Below are positions 26,401-34,770 of a stretch of DNA of 64,000 nt, piece by piece. A model generated the notes under the pieces. The model had not been told where the DNA came from. It saw only the letters and a program-made list of their open reading frames with translations, and made no database searches. The position numbers and the translations under genes were made by a program. The DNA is taken from assembly GCA_028820635.1 (NCBI GenBank), contig JAPPIG010000118.1, forward strand, positions 1 to 64,000, written 5' to 3'. How positions within the stretch are numbered: position 1 is the stretch's first letter; every line of letters begins with the position of its first letter. Source of the stretch: Candidatus Poribacteria bacterium (GTDB lineage Bacteria; Poribacteria; WGA-4E; WGA-3G).

Positions 26401-27399
26401 AAACCAGAGCTTATCCCAAGCATCTTCAATTTCAAAAGCACCGTACAAGAAATCTTGGCTTGCTCCATGGGTTAAATTTCTCAATCGCCGAGTTAAGTTT
26501 CTCAATCGCCGAAGGTCTTTACCATCCCACCAACGCAATTGTTTGCTATCGTTAAACCATATTCTTCCGCGTCTATCAATCTTCACAGATACTTTTTTAT
26601 TTTTCAAATTACTAAGTGTCTGATCAGATTTTAATATATCTTCAAATTGTGTGCCGTTATAACGCAGGAGGAGCGATTCCCCACCAAACCAGATGTTGTC
26701 ATCTGTGTCTTGGACAATCACCTGAACTGCCCGATCTATTGGAAGTTTTGGCAGGTTATCCAAGCGTTGTAGGCCTGCAGTTTGCCAAACGTTTACATCA
26801 CCTTGGAAACGCATAATCAGTGCGCCTTGGGCATCGTTTCCTCCCACCCAAATTGTACGGTCTTGACTTTGGAAAATGACATTTACCTTCGCGACAGAAG
26901 CACCAGCGATGTTGAGTGAGTAAGGTTGCAGAGGCGCTTGGCTATTTATTGAAGTGTATCGCGTTACAGTATTATTTCCACCTACCCAAATATCTCCTTC
27001 ATTATCAACCGCGAGACAAGTGCCATCACCAATTTTTTCATATTCAAAGGTCGTCCCGTTATACCTACTGATAACGCCTGTTCCTTCTGCGGGGTGTTTG
27101 CTTAGAAACCAGATATGTCCCCACTTATCTTCAACAATATTCTCTGTTCTGCCATGAAAAACATCAGAATCGCCAGTATTACGAACAAAGGTGTTACCGT
27201 CAAAATGGCTGACACCTCCCCTGTCAGAACCGAACCAAAGTACACCTCGGCTATCTTGAAAGATAACAGGGACGATTGGATCTACAAGACCGTCTGCAAC
27301 TGTATAGGTTTGCATCTGCTCATAAGCTGCAGCGTGTTCAGCAATTCCAAAGCAGAGACTTAAGATTAAAATGGTGACAATTTTTTTCAAAATGTTCAC
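23497..27399 (-). CDS. Two-component-type propeller sensor with SpoIIE/PP2C phosphatase output
   Basis: A 1300-residue membrane protein. A signal peptide (about 1-25) precedes many reg_prop repeats, each with a W-F-G/W-L-A type motif, filling two beta-propellers to about residue 900. A Y_Y_Y immunoglobulin-like domain (to about 1010), one membrane helix (LPSLILLAAAGSLLFRLIV) and a short coiled coil follow. The last 230 residues are an RsbU/SpoIIE phosphatase with metal aspartates in VGGDFFDY, VADAAGKG, FHTDGLIEA and YDDLTLVVV. It would sense an external ligand (often a glycan) and dephosphorylate an anti-sigma antagonist or similar partner. That partner is not encoded next to it. It converges on the fusion gene with a 19-base gap. 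Confidence 0.88.
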   Translation of the reverse strand: MNILKKIVTILILSLCFGIAEHAAAYEQMQTYTVADGLVDPIVPVIFQDSRGVLWFGSDRGGVSHFDGNTFVRNTGDSDVFHGRTENIVEDKWGHIWFLSKHPAEGTGVISRYNGTTFEYEKIGDGTCLAVDNEGDIWVGGNNTVTRYTSINSQAPLQPYSLNIAGASVAKVNVIFQSQDRTIWVGGNDAQGALIMRFQGDVNVWQTAGLQRLDNLPKLPIDRAVQVIVQDTDDNIWFGGESLLLRYNGTQFEDILKSDQTLSNLKNKKVSVKIDRRGRIWFNDSKQLRWWDGKDLRRLRNLTRRLRNLTHGASQDFLYGAFEIEDAWDKLWFATETGAHLYEDKYFQDEAAGIFKLESALTNSPESVHKVYGVDDELGSDNIQTIFEAMDGKIWFGHDNGVTVYEPQPAIVNHTTRAIIGSNSIRAMYSDSADMLWLSIPGGVARYDVKTDTLHQTPLTNFAGQIGSLKIEITFDDRELNRRPEIIKIFETDSDIWFLDKPIQHQDGFSLFRIFRYRNGEFEKLSLYISTEVGPGGEKIYNDSILMSSEVEPWIVLGGWLFLPRSDGLYRFLPNGESKILPFNRANFNKTDSFESLPSSTDAVSALHTDSQDRLWCYFETGEVRRFTNLRSRISQPRIEVLPFKSVIPVLGITQTKDVKWFYNTVSGQLMYWENPELANTLTELPGAASGAPLLSVKTSTVSTESQNDGSAETAQKSSELITFVFKDSIKTYQGTELKHDVPVELDEIRAALTATNGNLWLATSQGAIRYNGDEVTTYTTAEKQFLVDDLRDVHEDHWGNLWFATWGGGVVRYDGDSFQSITTKDGLIHNNVSSIHASNEKELWFGTEGGATQYHASLGALPFCRIISVDAGKSFTEPFMAESGKRTFTEIKELLPAGLKNLTIHFQGVSPLRDDVEYRYRLLGIDNMGAWQTISSGIKQLNINPSKGVSSSHAYTPEEVGTSKSLPQIRYEGLKSGSYTFLIKAFREGWPYTQRPAVLNFTIDQPVWTRWRNYLPSLILLAAAGSLLFRLIVNRRQTAQLRLEMREKEEAEMQRIRAELDEAQNIQMALLPPESPQTQEFDIAGMSIPATQVGGDFFDYLTVANGQTAIAVADAAGKGIRGAMNAVLTNGMLHEVARFKSDADVILSDLNAGLAPRMYGPSFIALNLAVLDESEKRVDYANGGQPYPILKRGSEIIEIENSDLPLGSMKRVQYESITFDLNEGDVLIFHTDGLIEALNSDHDMYGTDRFKELMAQIPEECSAEKVIQRITEDVQDFVQEAEQYDDLTLVVVKRISASN

Positions 27400-27425
27400 A
27401 ACAAACCACCTTATGATTATTTACC

Positions 27426-27575
27426 CCAAGTTACTACGTATAAGTTTTTAGACAGCGAAACACCGTCTTTAATGAAAAATATGCTGATAATTAGCCAATA
27501 ATTTGTAGCGCAAACTGTCAGTTTGCGCACTTGCGGGCACAATCTAACAGATTGTGCTACAAGGTGGCACCTTGG
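27426..27575. mobile_element. 150-bp miniature repeat element, uninterrupted copy
   Basis: The ends ccaagttactac and ggtggcaccttgg are imperfect inverted repeats. The core holds the hairpin gcgcaaactgtcagtttgcgc and a second one, cacaatctaacagattgtg. A sister copy with the same order lies at 29576-29837. It fills the gap between the SpoIIE-type gene and dapL. Confidence 0.75.
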
Positions 27576-27578
27576 GTA

Positions 27579-28757
27579 TTATTTAGCGGAAAAATCTCTA
27601 ATTCGAGTAATAGCTTCTTCAATTATGTCATTAGGATATGTAAGCGAAATTCGGAAATAGCCCTCGCTCCATTGTCCATATCCGAGTCCTGGCGTAATAA
27701 CAACGCCCGCTTCTTCAAGAAGTGCAGTTGCAAATGCCCGACTTGAACCGTCAAAACGTTCTGGCACTGGTGCCCAGACATACATTGTGGCTTTCGGTTT
27801 TTCAAGTGCCCACCCGCTTTGTGTAAGCGCATCAACTACCATATCCCTACGTTTTTGGTAAATCTCGTTCAGTTTAGGTGTAATTTCATCAGCGATTGAA
27901 AGTGCTTTTGCTCCAGAGAATTGTAAAGCACGTAGCGACCCATTGTCAATATTATCTTTGACTTTTTTTACTGCTTCAACAGCAGTTGGATTTCCTACTA
28001 CAAATCCCAATCGCCATCCGGTCATATTAAATGCTTTGCTTAAGGAAAAGAATTCAACTGCAACTTCGTCAGCACCATTCACTTGTAGAATGCTTGGAGA
28101 CCGATAACCGTCGTAAGTATTTTCACTATAAGCGTTGTCGTGTGCGATGAGGATATTGTTTTGACGTCCAAATTCAACGGCACGTTTAAAAAAGTCCAAA
28201 TCGGCAGTTGCTGTTGTAGGGTTGTTCGGATAGTTTATCCAAAGTACTTTCGCGAGACGTTTCACTTCGCCTGGAATTGCATCAAAGTCTACATAAAAAT
28301 CGTTTTCTCGTAAAAGTGGTGCATAGTATGTTGTTGCACTGGCAAACACATGACCGATGTTATAAGTCGGATAGCCAGGACTTGCAGCGATCCCAATGTC
28401 GCCAGGATTCAATATGCCCAACGCCAATTTGACAATCGCATCTTTGCTGCCAAGCGTTGTTACGATCTGATTTTCAGATAAGGGAACGCCATAGCGATGT
28501 TGGTAAAACTCGCTGACTGCCTCAGGAAATTCGGCAACGGGACTGTCGCAACCGTAGCGGTGTCTATCTGGGTCTGACTGGTTTTGAATTGCGTTACACA
28601 AAGTTTCCACCACAGGATCAGGGGTTGGAAAATCAGGGTCGCCGATGCCAAGACTTATGACATCAACGCCTCGTTCTTTAGCTGCTGCCATTTTTTGGCG
28701 TAAATCTACAAAAAGATATGGTGGAAGTTTCTGTAACCTTTCTGAAAATGTTATCAA
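27579..28757 (-). CDS. dapL: LL-diaminopimelate aminotransferase (DapL-type class I aminotransferase)
   Basis: A 392-residue PLP aminotransferase beginning near SERLQKLPPYLFVDLRQK, the typical DapL N-terminus. It carries ISLGIGDPDFPTPDPVVETL, the PLP contacts NYPNNPT and DNAYSENTYDG, the PLP lysine in FFSLSKAFNMTGWRLGF and a C-terminal arginine in GYFRISLTY. DapL converts tetrahydrodipicolinate directly to LL-diaminopimelate. Two dapB genes 3-5 kb upstream make that substrate. TTG 28757 behind AGGAG is my preferred start, and an upstream frame to 28790 is open. Close relatives (AlaA/AspC-like) cannot be excluded without alignment. Confidence 0.8.
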   Translation of the reverse strand: MITFSERLQKLPPYLFVDLRQKMAAAKERGVDVISLGIGDPDFPTPDPVVETLCNAIQNQSDPDRHRYGCDSPVAEFPEAVSEFYQHRYGVPLSENQIVTTLGSKDAIVKLALGILNPGDIGIAASPGYPTYNIGHVFASATTYYAPLLRENDFYVDFDAIPGEVKRLAKVLWINYPNNPTTATADLDFFKRAVEFGRQNNILIAHDNAYSENTYDGYRSPSILQVNGADEVAVEFFSLSKAFNMTGWRLGFVVGNPTAVEAVKKVKDNIDNGSLRALQFSGAKALSIADEITPKLNEIYQKRRDMVVDALTQSGWALEKPKATMYVWAPVPERFDGSSRAFATALLEEAGVVITPGLGYGQWSEGYFRISLTYPNDIIEEAITRIRDFSAK

Positions 28758-28814
28758 AATAGTTTTTTCTCCTACGTATCTTGCCCTCAAAGGCGGGACA
28801 ATTATTAATCAAAT

Positions 28815-29558
28815 TTATTTGAGTTGAAGAATTGCTTGCTGTGCTTCATTAAGTTGATTCATTATGTTTGGACTGAAATGTAAACCTTGTCCACCCCAAT
28901 CCGGCATATAACCGATGCTGTAGCAGTAGTAAAGTGTCCTACGCGGTTTTCCTGAGACATTGATAACAGAACCGTGCGTGAGTGCCTCTGTGAAGATGAT
29001 AGCGTCACCTGCCTTAGCAGGTATCGGCGTAAGCACAGGATTTTCATCGGGATGACTTCCCCACGGTTTGGGAAAATTGCTCTTATGCGCGCCGGGAATT
29101 ACTGCGAAACAGCCATCTTCAACATCACAATCAAGCATTGGGAAAACGGCTTTTGTTAATGTAGAGACCATCTCTCCATTTTTGCAGTGATACTGACACT
29201 TCGGAATAATCGGTGTCCCGTGCATGTGCATACCGGTATAACCGCCTCCCCACCGATAAATCGTGTAGGTATGATTAAGACGATACGGACCACCAGTCAC
29301 GCCTTCAACGACATCTAACACCTCCGGAATATCTACAAGAGCGTTAAATGTGCTATCTGCCTCCAATATGTTGGAAATATAGAGTTCTTTCTCTGTTTTT
29401 TCTGTGCCGAGACATAACGGTTCTGGATAATCGTTGGGGTCCATATTCTGATATGTATCAAGCACAGCATTACAAGATTCAATTACTTCCTGCGGGATAA
29501 CATCTTTCAAAACGATGAAGCCCTGCAAATCAAATAGATATTTTTGTTCGCCTGTCAT
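28815..29558 (-). CDS. Phytanoyl-CoA dioxygenase (PhyH) family protein
   Basis: A 247-residue Fe(II)/2-oxoglutarate dioxygenase-like protein. Expected features are a proximal His region (GYTGMHMHGTPIIP), the double-stranded beta-helix stretch DGCFAVIPGAHKSNF, the distal His in EALTHGSVINVSG and the 2-oxoglutarate arginine in KPRRTLYYCY. The usual H-x-D is not clear, since HMHG replaces it, so iron binding should be tested. AAGGAT lies before the ATG. The genome type carries many such enzymes acting on small metabolites; the substrate is unknown. Confidence 0.82.
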   Translation of the reverse strand: MTGEQKYLFDLQGFIVLKDVIPQEVIESCNAVLDTYQNMDPNDYPEPLCLGTEKTEKELYISNILEADSTFNALVDIPEVLDVVEGVTGGPYRLNHTYTIYRWGGGYTGMHMHGTPIIPKCQYHCKNGEMVSTLTKAVFPMLDCDVEDGCFAVIPGAHKSNFPKPWGSHPDENPVLTPIPAKAGDAIIFTEALTHGSVINVSGKPRRTLYYCYSIGYMPDWGGQGLHFSPNIMNQLNEAQQAILQLK

Positions 29559-29575
29559 ATTTTCACATCCTTAAT

Positions 29576-29837
29576 CTAAGTTGCTACGGACAAGATTTTA
29601 GACATTTAGACACCATTTTATTTGAAAATAGTTCATTATTCGCCAAAAATCGTAGCGCAAACTGTCAGTTTGCGCACTCACAGACACAATCTAAATGAGG
29701 ATTAAAAAATAAATTGGGTAATTTGGCGAGGTTAGGAAACCTCGCCAGCAGAGGTGTACACCTGCCGCATGCCGACAGAAAATTACCGAATTAAAAATTA
29801 ATCTTCATACAGATTGTGCTACAAGGTGGCAACTTAG
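29576..29837. repeat. Second copy of the 150-bp element, split by an insertion
   Basis: It has the same ends (ctaagttgctac and ggtggcaacttag) and the same gcgcaaactgtcagtttgcgc core as 27426-27575. The second hairpin is interrupted after acaatctaa by a 114-base insert, and its other half, cagattgtgctacaagg, resumes at about 29810. Confidence 0.8.
29695..29808. mobile_element. 114-bp miniature element nested in the 150-bp element
   Basis: Its ends are long imperfect inverted repeats (ATGAGGATTAA...AATTGGGTAATTT against the complement of AAATTACCGAATT...TTAATCTTCAT). The centre is the 9-bp-stem hairpin ggcgaggttaggaaacctcg plus cc (29725-29746), followed by the palindrome aggtgtacacct. No ORF. 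The exact target duplication is unclear. Confidence 0.75.
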
Positions 29838-29843
29838 GTATCC

Positions 29844-31922
29844 TTATTCAGATTCTACAACCTCATATTTTAGAATTGTTCCACCTTGTCCTGTCACTAA
29901 ACCACTGTGAGGGCTGCTCATGTGGATTGATGTCAAATCTGTTTGTGTATCAGTACGCTGGGGTCTCCAGTTTTCACCACCATCGTTGGTATGTAGGATT
30001 AGTCCGTTTTTTCCAACAATCCATCCTTCATTTTTAGAGATAAAAAACACATCGTAAAGAAAATTTTGGGTGTAGCTCTCTTGACGAGACCAGCTTTTTC
30101 CACCGTCATTAGTGTGAAATACCGTTCCGTTTTCCCCAACAACCCATCCTATTTGGGGAGATACAAAATAGACTGCAATTAACCAGATATTCGTGTTTAT
30201 GTCCAATTTGGAAAGTTGACGGGTAAGCGTTGAAAGTTGCCACCGATTACCGCCATCAACTGTGTATAACAGTGTTCCAAAAGGCCCAACAACCCATCCT
30301 TCTTTTTTTGATGTAAAGTGAATATCAAATAAGTTATAGGGAACACCGCTCTGTTGCCGAGACCATGTTTTGCCACCATCGGAAGTGTGGACAATTTCTC
30401 CAGCACTCCCCACACACCAGCCAGTTTCTTCATCTATAAAGAAAACAGCGAGTAGGTCTTGTGTCGTATTTGAGGTTTGCTGCTCCCAATCTGCCCCGCC
30501 ATTTGTGGTATGTAAAATAACACCTGATTCCGCAACTGCCCACCCTTTTTGCGTTGAGACAAAATGTGTCGCACCGAAGCATTCAGCAGTCCGGCTATCC
30601 TGTGCTTGCCACTCTGTTCCACCATCGTGGGTTTCTAAAATCGTGCCGCGGTCACCGACAACAAACCCTTTATCTTTCGCGACAATACAAACATCAAAGA
30701 GTAGGTGCGTTGGACTCGATTGTGCTCTCCACGTAATACCACCGTTACGCGTGTGTAGGATCGTGCCGTTTTCACCAACGACCCAACCGACTCTTTTAGA
30801 GACGAAGTCAACACCTAATAAGAGACCGTCGGCACTGTTATGTAAACGTGGCCCGCCGCGCTGATGTTTCCACACGCTGCTACCATCTTTCTTGATTCCA
30901 GTCGTAGTCCGAAGGATGACACCTAAATCCCCAACAATCCAACCGTGCTGATTGTCTGCAAAGTCAACATCGTAGAGTGTAAATGTATGTAAAGGTTCTT
31001 TGCCGAGATATTCTGGTTGACCGTATTCTTCTTTGTGACGTTTGTTACTTCCATCAGTGACAGAATTCCACGTTTTGCCTCCGTTAATTGTAACATAGAG
31101 ACTACGTTTATCCCCAACGACCCATCCTGTCGTCTTGTCAACGAAATGTAAACTAAACAAAGCATGTTTTGTTGAGAATTGCTCATTCCATGTCTGTCCA
31201 CCATCCGTGGTGTGGTAGATATACCCTGAGTTTTCAGTGTCGTTAGGCGTGCTGTAGGTAATGATCCAACCGTGGGAATTGTCAGCAAAATAGATGTCCT
31301 TTAATGATTTTTCTCCGAAGATACTTCCATCGACTTTTTGAAATGTTTTTCCGCCATCGGTTGTTTTGAGTAGGGTTCCCCAATCACCAACTATCCACCC
31401 CGTGGCTTTATTCAGATATAGACTGTGCAGATTGTATTCTGTGTCTGTTTCGATTTGCCCCCATGTTTTTCCACCATCGGTGGTGTGTAAGACAACGCCA
31501 ACTTCCCCAACACACCACCCTTCGGCTGCATCGCGGAAATACACTTTTTTTAAAGGTTTTCCAAAAATACCGCTGTTTTGTCTGTGCCAATTCTCACCGC
31601 CATCTGCTGTATGGAGTATAATGCTCTCTGCACCTTCGGTATAGGATCGGTCTGTTCCATCATCAGCCGCAGCAGTATGACCAGAAAACATGCCTACCGA
31701 ATTCCCAACTGCCCATCCGTGTGTTTCAGAAATAAAATGTACACCGTATAGATGTGCACTCCAATCACCTTTCAGGACGGTTTTCCACATGCCCCTCGTA
31801 TTTTTCGGTGTGTTTGAACACCCGAGGAAAGGTAAAATCGTTACAAAACTGAAAAGAAACAGATATGAAAGTAGCCGATTTTCGCATCTATTTGTTATTC
31901 TCAAAAAGGACTTCGCTGACAT
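29844..31922 (-). CDS. Ycf48-like repeat lipoprotein (14 repeats)
   Basis: A 692-residue predicted lipoprotein with lipobox LPFLGC near residue 34. I count 14 Ycf48/BNR-type repeats of about 45 residues, each with a core such as GWVVGENGTILHTRNGG-TW. These fold as seven-bladed propellers, so two propellers are likely. Ycf48 helps photosystem II assembly in cyanobacteria, but bacterial homologues outside phototrophs have unknown, probably surface or envelope, roles. ATG 31922 has GAGG upstream and overlaps the end of the first dapB by 35 bases. The last codon abuts a repeat element. Confidence 0.87.
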   Translation of the reverse strand: MSAKSFLRITNRCENRLLSYLFLFSFVTILPFLGCSNTPKNTRGMWKTVLKGDWSAHLYGVHFISETHGWAVGNSVGMFSGHTAAADDGTDRSYTEGAESIILHTADGGENWHRQNSGIFGKPLKKVYFRDAAEGWCVGEVGVVLHTTDGGKTWGQIETDTEYNLHSLYLNKATGWIVGDWGTLLKTTDGGKTFQKVDGSIFGEKSLKDIYFADNSHGWIITYSTPNDTENSGYIYHTTDGGQTWNEQFSTKHALFSLHFVDKTTGWVVGDKRSLYVTINGGKTWNSVTDGSNKRHKEEYGQPEYLGKEPLHTFTLYDVDFADNQHGWIVGDLGVILRTTTGIKKDGSSVWKHQRGGPRLHNSADGLLLGVDFVSKRVGWVVGENGTILHTRNGGITWRAQSSPTHLLFDVCIVAKDKGFVVGDRGTILETHDGGTEWQAQDSRTAECFGATHFVSTQKGWAVAESGVILHTTNGGADWEQQTSNTTQDLLAVFFIDEETGWCVGSAGEIVHTSDGGKTWSRQQSGVPYNLFDIHFTSKKEGWVVGPFGTLLYTVDGGNRWQLSTLTRQLSKLDINTNIWLIAVYFVSPQIGWVVGENGTVFHTNDGGKSWSRQESYTQNFLYDVFFISKNEGWIVGKNGLILHTNDGGENWRPQRTDTQTDLTSIHMSSPHSGLVTGQGGTILKYEVVESE

Positions 31923-32700
31923 CGTGTAATCCTCGGGTGGCATTTACCACCCATCTTGCCGCTCGGATAGCACCTTTGGCAAATGCTTCAGGACTATGTG
32001 CGCGGTGCACTACACTTAACGTTTCACCTTCAGTCGCAAACATGACAGTATGGTCACCAGCAATGTCACCACCGCGAATCGCGTGAATTCCGATCTGTTT
32101 CTCCGGACGCGCTCCAATTATACCATGGCGACCATAGACACCTACTTCATTCAAATCACGTCCAACGGCATCGGCAACCGTCTCTGCTAATCGGAGGGCT
32201 GTGCCACTGGGTGCATCTGCTTTATGGTTATGATGTGCTTCTATTATTTCAATATCATAGTCATCGCCAAGTGCTTTCGCAATTAATTCCAACGCTTGGA
32301 TCATGACATTAACGCCAAGACTCATGTTCGGTGCCATTACACATCGGATCTTTGATGCAAGTTCGTGGACCTCAGTTAACTCATCAGGACTAAATCCAGT
32401 TGTTCCAAGAACTATTGATTTATCTTTATTGACAATCTGCCGAAGGTATTGTAGGGTTGCTGCAGGTTTTGAAAACTCAATGACAACGTCTGTGCTTTCA
32501 AGCAGATCGTCAAGTTTGCCTGTGATGGTTATTCCGATGTCTCCAATACCTGCGACAGCACCAGCATCATTCCCGACTTGTGGATGCGATGGGTATTGGA
32601 CAGCACCAACGAGTTTCATGTCAACTTGTTGGGTAACACCTTGGATAATGAGCCGTCCCATACGCCCACACGCACCGGTGATAACTACACGTATCATCAA
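31888..32700 (-). CDS. dapB: 4-hydroxy-tetrahydrodipicolinate reductase, paralogue 1
   Basis: A 270-residue NAD(P)H enzyme. The dinucleotide loop is VVITGACGRMGRLI, and the catalytic signature is EAHHNHKADAPSGTALRLAE with the general-acid His and substrate Lys. It supplies tetrahydrodipicolinate for lysine and diaminopimelate. It is the downstream member of a tandem pair: residues from about 112 on are almost identical to the upstream copy, while the first 110 differ at about one third of positions. AGAGGAA precedes the double ATG. The Ycf48-like gene overlaps its 3' end. Confidence 0.93.
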   Translation of the reverse strand: MMIRVVITGACGRMGRLIIQGVTQQVDMKLVGAVQYPSHPQVGNDAGAVAGIGDIGITITGKLDDLLESTDVVIEFSKPAATLQYLRQIVNKDKSIVLGTTGFSPDELTEVHELASKIRCVMAPNMSLGVNVMIQALELIAKALGDDYDIEIIEAHHNHKADAPSGTALRLAETVADAVGRDLNEVGVYGRHGIIGARPEKQIGIHAIRGGDIAGDHTVMFATEGETLSVVHRAHSPEAFAKGAIRAARWVVNATRGLHDVSEVLFENNK

Positions 32701-32727
32701 AGTTCCTCTTGAGACTGGTGTTCTCGC

Positions 32728-33534
32728 CTACTGCTTTTGAAAAAGGACTTCGCTGACATCGTGTAGTCCTCGGGAGGCATTCACCACCCATCTTGCCGCT
32801 CGGATAGCACCTTTTGCAAATGCTTCAGGGCTATGTGCGCGGTGCACCACACTTAAGGTTTCACCTTCAGTCGCAAACATGACAGTATGGTCACCAGCAA
32901 TGTCACCACCGCGAATCGCGTGAATTCCGATCTGTTTCTCCGGACGCGCTCCAATTATACCATGGCGACCATAGACACCTACTTCATTCAAATCACGTCC
33001 AACGGCATCGGCAACCGTCTCTGCTAATCGGAGGGCTGTGCCACTGGGTGCATCTGCTTTATGGTTATGATGTGCTTCTATTATTTCAATATCATAGTCA
33101 TCGCCAAGTGCTTTCGCAATTAATTCCAACGCTTGGATCATGACATTAACGCCAAGACTCATGTTCGGTGCCATTACACATCGGATCTTTGACGCAAGTT
33201 CGTGGACTTCTGCTAACTCGTCGGTGCTGAATCCGGTCGTTGCGATTATCATAGCCTTATCTGCATCTACAACTTGCCGCAGATGCTGTAATGTGGCATC
33301 TGGTTTTGAGAATTCAATCACAACATCCGCATTTGCAATAACATCATTGAGTTCACTGGTGATTGGCACACCCAATTCACCGATACCCGCAACTGCACCG
33401 ACATCGTTCCCTATTTCTGGATGAGATGAAAATTCAATTGCCCCTACCAGTTGCATATCATCTTGTTGTGCAACGCCTTGGGTAATGAGTCTCCCCATAC
33501 GCCCGCATGCGCCGTTAACTACTATCTGAATCAT
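32728..33534 (-). CDS. dapB: 4-hydroxy-tetrahydrodipicolinate reductase, paralogue 2
   Basis: A 268-residue second copy, 27 bases upstream of paralogue 1 and same strand. All catalytic parts are present (NGACGRMGRLI and EAHHNHKADAPSGTA). A 335-base tract (32858-33192) is identical to 32021-32355 in the other copy, third codon positions included. The N-terminal cofactor half differs (for example VPITSELNDVIANAD against ITITGKLDDLLESTD). The copies could differ in NADH versus NADPH preference, but I see no direct proof. AGGAAA precedes the ATG. Confidence 0.93.
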   Translation of the reverse strand: MIQIVVNGACGRMGRLITQGVAQQDDMQLVGAIEFSSHPEIGNDVGAVAGIGELGVPITSELNDVIANADVVIEFSKPDATLQHLRQVVDADKAMIIATTGFSTDELAEVHELASKIRCVMAPNMSLGVNVMIQALELIAKALGDDYDIEIIEAHHNHKADAPSGTALRLAETVADAVGRDLNEVGVYGRHGIIGARPEKQIGIHAIRGGDIAGDHTVMFATEGETLSVVHRAHSPEAFAKGAIRAARWVVNASRGLHDVSEVLFQKQ

Positions 33535-33714
33535 TATTTTATTTTCCTTGCTGCTGTTTCTTATTATGAAGCATTTAGTTGTTATGTTATCTCAAAACAT
33601 CTAATTCTGTTTTTATTTAGTATATCATATTCAATGAAAAATCGCATAAATTAATATCTATAGTATGATAGACAATCTCGAAATGTTCTTGTAGGAGGGT
33701 TTTGTTAGTGCGAA

Positions 33715-34614
33715 CTACAACAAACTGGATAATTGCACCTGCTCACCTGCGTGATAGGAACTGCGGACTAATGGCCCGGATTCTACATGCCGAAAGCCCA
33801 TCTCAATACCAGCCTCTTTGATTTCATCAAATTCCTCTGGTGTATAGTAACGTTGAATTGGCAAGTGACGTGAAGAAGGTGAGAGATATTGTCCAATTGT
33901 GAGAATATCGCAGCCAGTATCCCGAATGTCTTGCATCGTATCTAAGAGTTCAATTACCGTTTCACCTAACCCCACCATAAGACCAGACTTCGTGAGCATT
34001 TCAGGATTCAATTTTTTGCCGATTTTGAGAAGTGAAAGTGTTTGTTGATAATTTGCATAAGGACGCGCGCGACGATAAAGACGTTGGACTGTTTCTGTAT
34101 TGTGATTTAACACCTCTGGCACCGCTTCAACAATAACTTTAAGGGCGTCCCAATTGCCTTCAAGATCAGGTATAAGAACTTCTATAGTACAACCAGGACG
34201 GTGTTTCCGCGCTTCGGTAATGCAGTCTGCGAATATACCCGCACCTCCATCCGATAAATCGTCTCGGTTAACAGAGGTAATCACAACATGGTTTAGCTTC
34301 AAGTGGGCGACTGCCTCACCAAGTCTTCGCGGCTCATCTGTATCTACGATTCCTGGTGTGCCTTTCTTCACAGCACAGAACATGCACCGTCGTGTACAAA
34401 CATCTCCCAATATCATAAATGTGGCAGTGCGACTGTTCCAGCATTCACCGATATTGGGACAACGTGCCTCTTCACAGACAGTGTGAAGATTAAGATCACG
34501 CATTAATTTTTTAAGTTCAGCGTAGTTGCCACCGCCAGGTATACGTGCCTTAATCCATGAGGGATGTCTACGTTGTGGGGTATCAGGGGTAAGTATCGGA
34601 AGGGGTTTGATCAT
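33715..34614 (-). CDS. lipA: Lipoyl synthase
   Basis: A 299-residue radical-SAM enzyme that inserts two sulfurs into octanoyl groups on lipoyl domains. The auxiliary cluster motif is CEEARCPNIGEC and the radical-SAM motif CTRRCMFC, followed by the family blocks VVITSVNRDDLSDGGA and NHNTETVQRLY. The C-terminal serine ligand region is RSSYHAGEQ. The longest open frame would run into the tRNA-Sec gene, so the start must be internal; ATG 34614 with GGA 7 bases upstream is chosen (34626 and 34632 also possible). No lipB gene is adjacent. Confidence 0.94.
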   Translation of the reverse strand: MIKPLPILTPDTPQRRHPSWIKARIPGGGNYAELKKLMRDLNLHTVCEEARCPNIGECWNSRTATFMILGDVCTRRCMFCAVKKGTPGIVDTDEPRRLGEAVAHLKLNHVVITSVNRDDLSDGGAGIFADCITEARKHRPGCTIEVLIPDLEGNWDALKVIVEAVPEVLNHNTETVQRLYRRARPYANYQQTLSLLKIGKKLNPEMLTKSGLMVGLGETVIELLDTMQDIRDTGCDILTIGQYLSPSSRHLPIQRYYTPEEFDEIKEAGIEMGFRHVESGPLVRSSYHAGEQVQLSSLL

Positions 34615-34654
34615 ATCGTTTTCCATTATCATGGGAGACAAAAAACGGATAAAA

Positions 34655-34748
34655 TGGCGGGAGAGGGTGGGAGTCGAACCCACCTATCCACTTGCATGGA
34701 CAAGCCGGTTTTGAAGACCGGTAGGGCCACCGGACCCTATCCTCCCCC
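34655..34748 (-). tRNA. selC: tRNA-Sec (anticodon UCA)
   Basis: A 94-base cloverleaf with CCA encoded. The 8-bp acceptor stem (GGGGGAGG with CCTCTCCC), discriminator G and GCCA end are present. The anticodon loop CTTCAAA reads TCA, matching UGA codons. The variable arm is long and the T-arm is GTGGG-TTCGACT-CCCAC. The extended acceptor and long variable arm are the marks of tRNA-Sec. It lies 22 bases downstream of selB on the same strand. Confidence 0.94.
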
Positions 34749-34770
34749 ATAAAAACAACTTATGATTCTC

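Noticed and set aside
34614..34683. N-terminal extension of LipA up to 34683
   Set aside because: It overlaps the tRNA-Sec gene, and family members begin near the internal ATGs.
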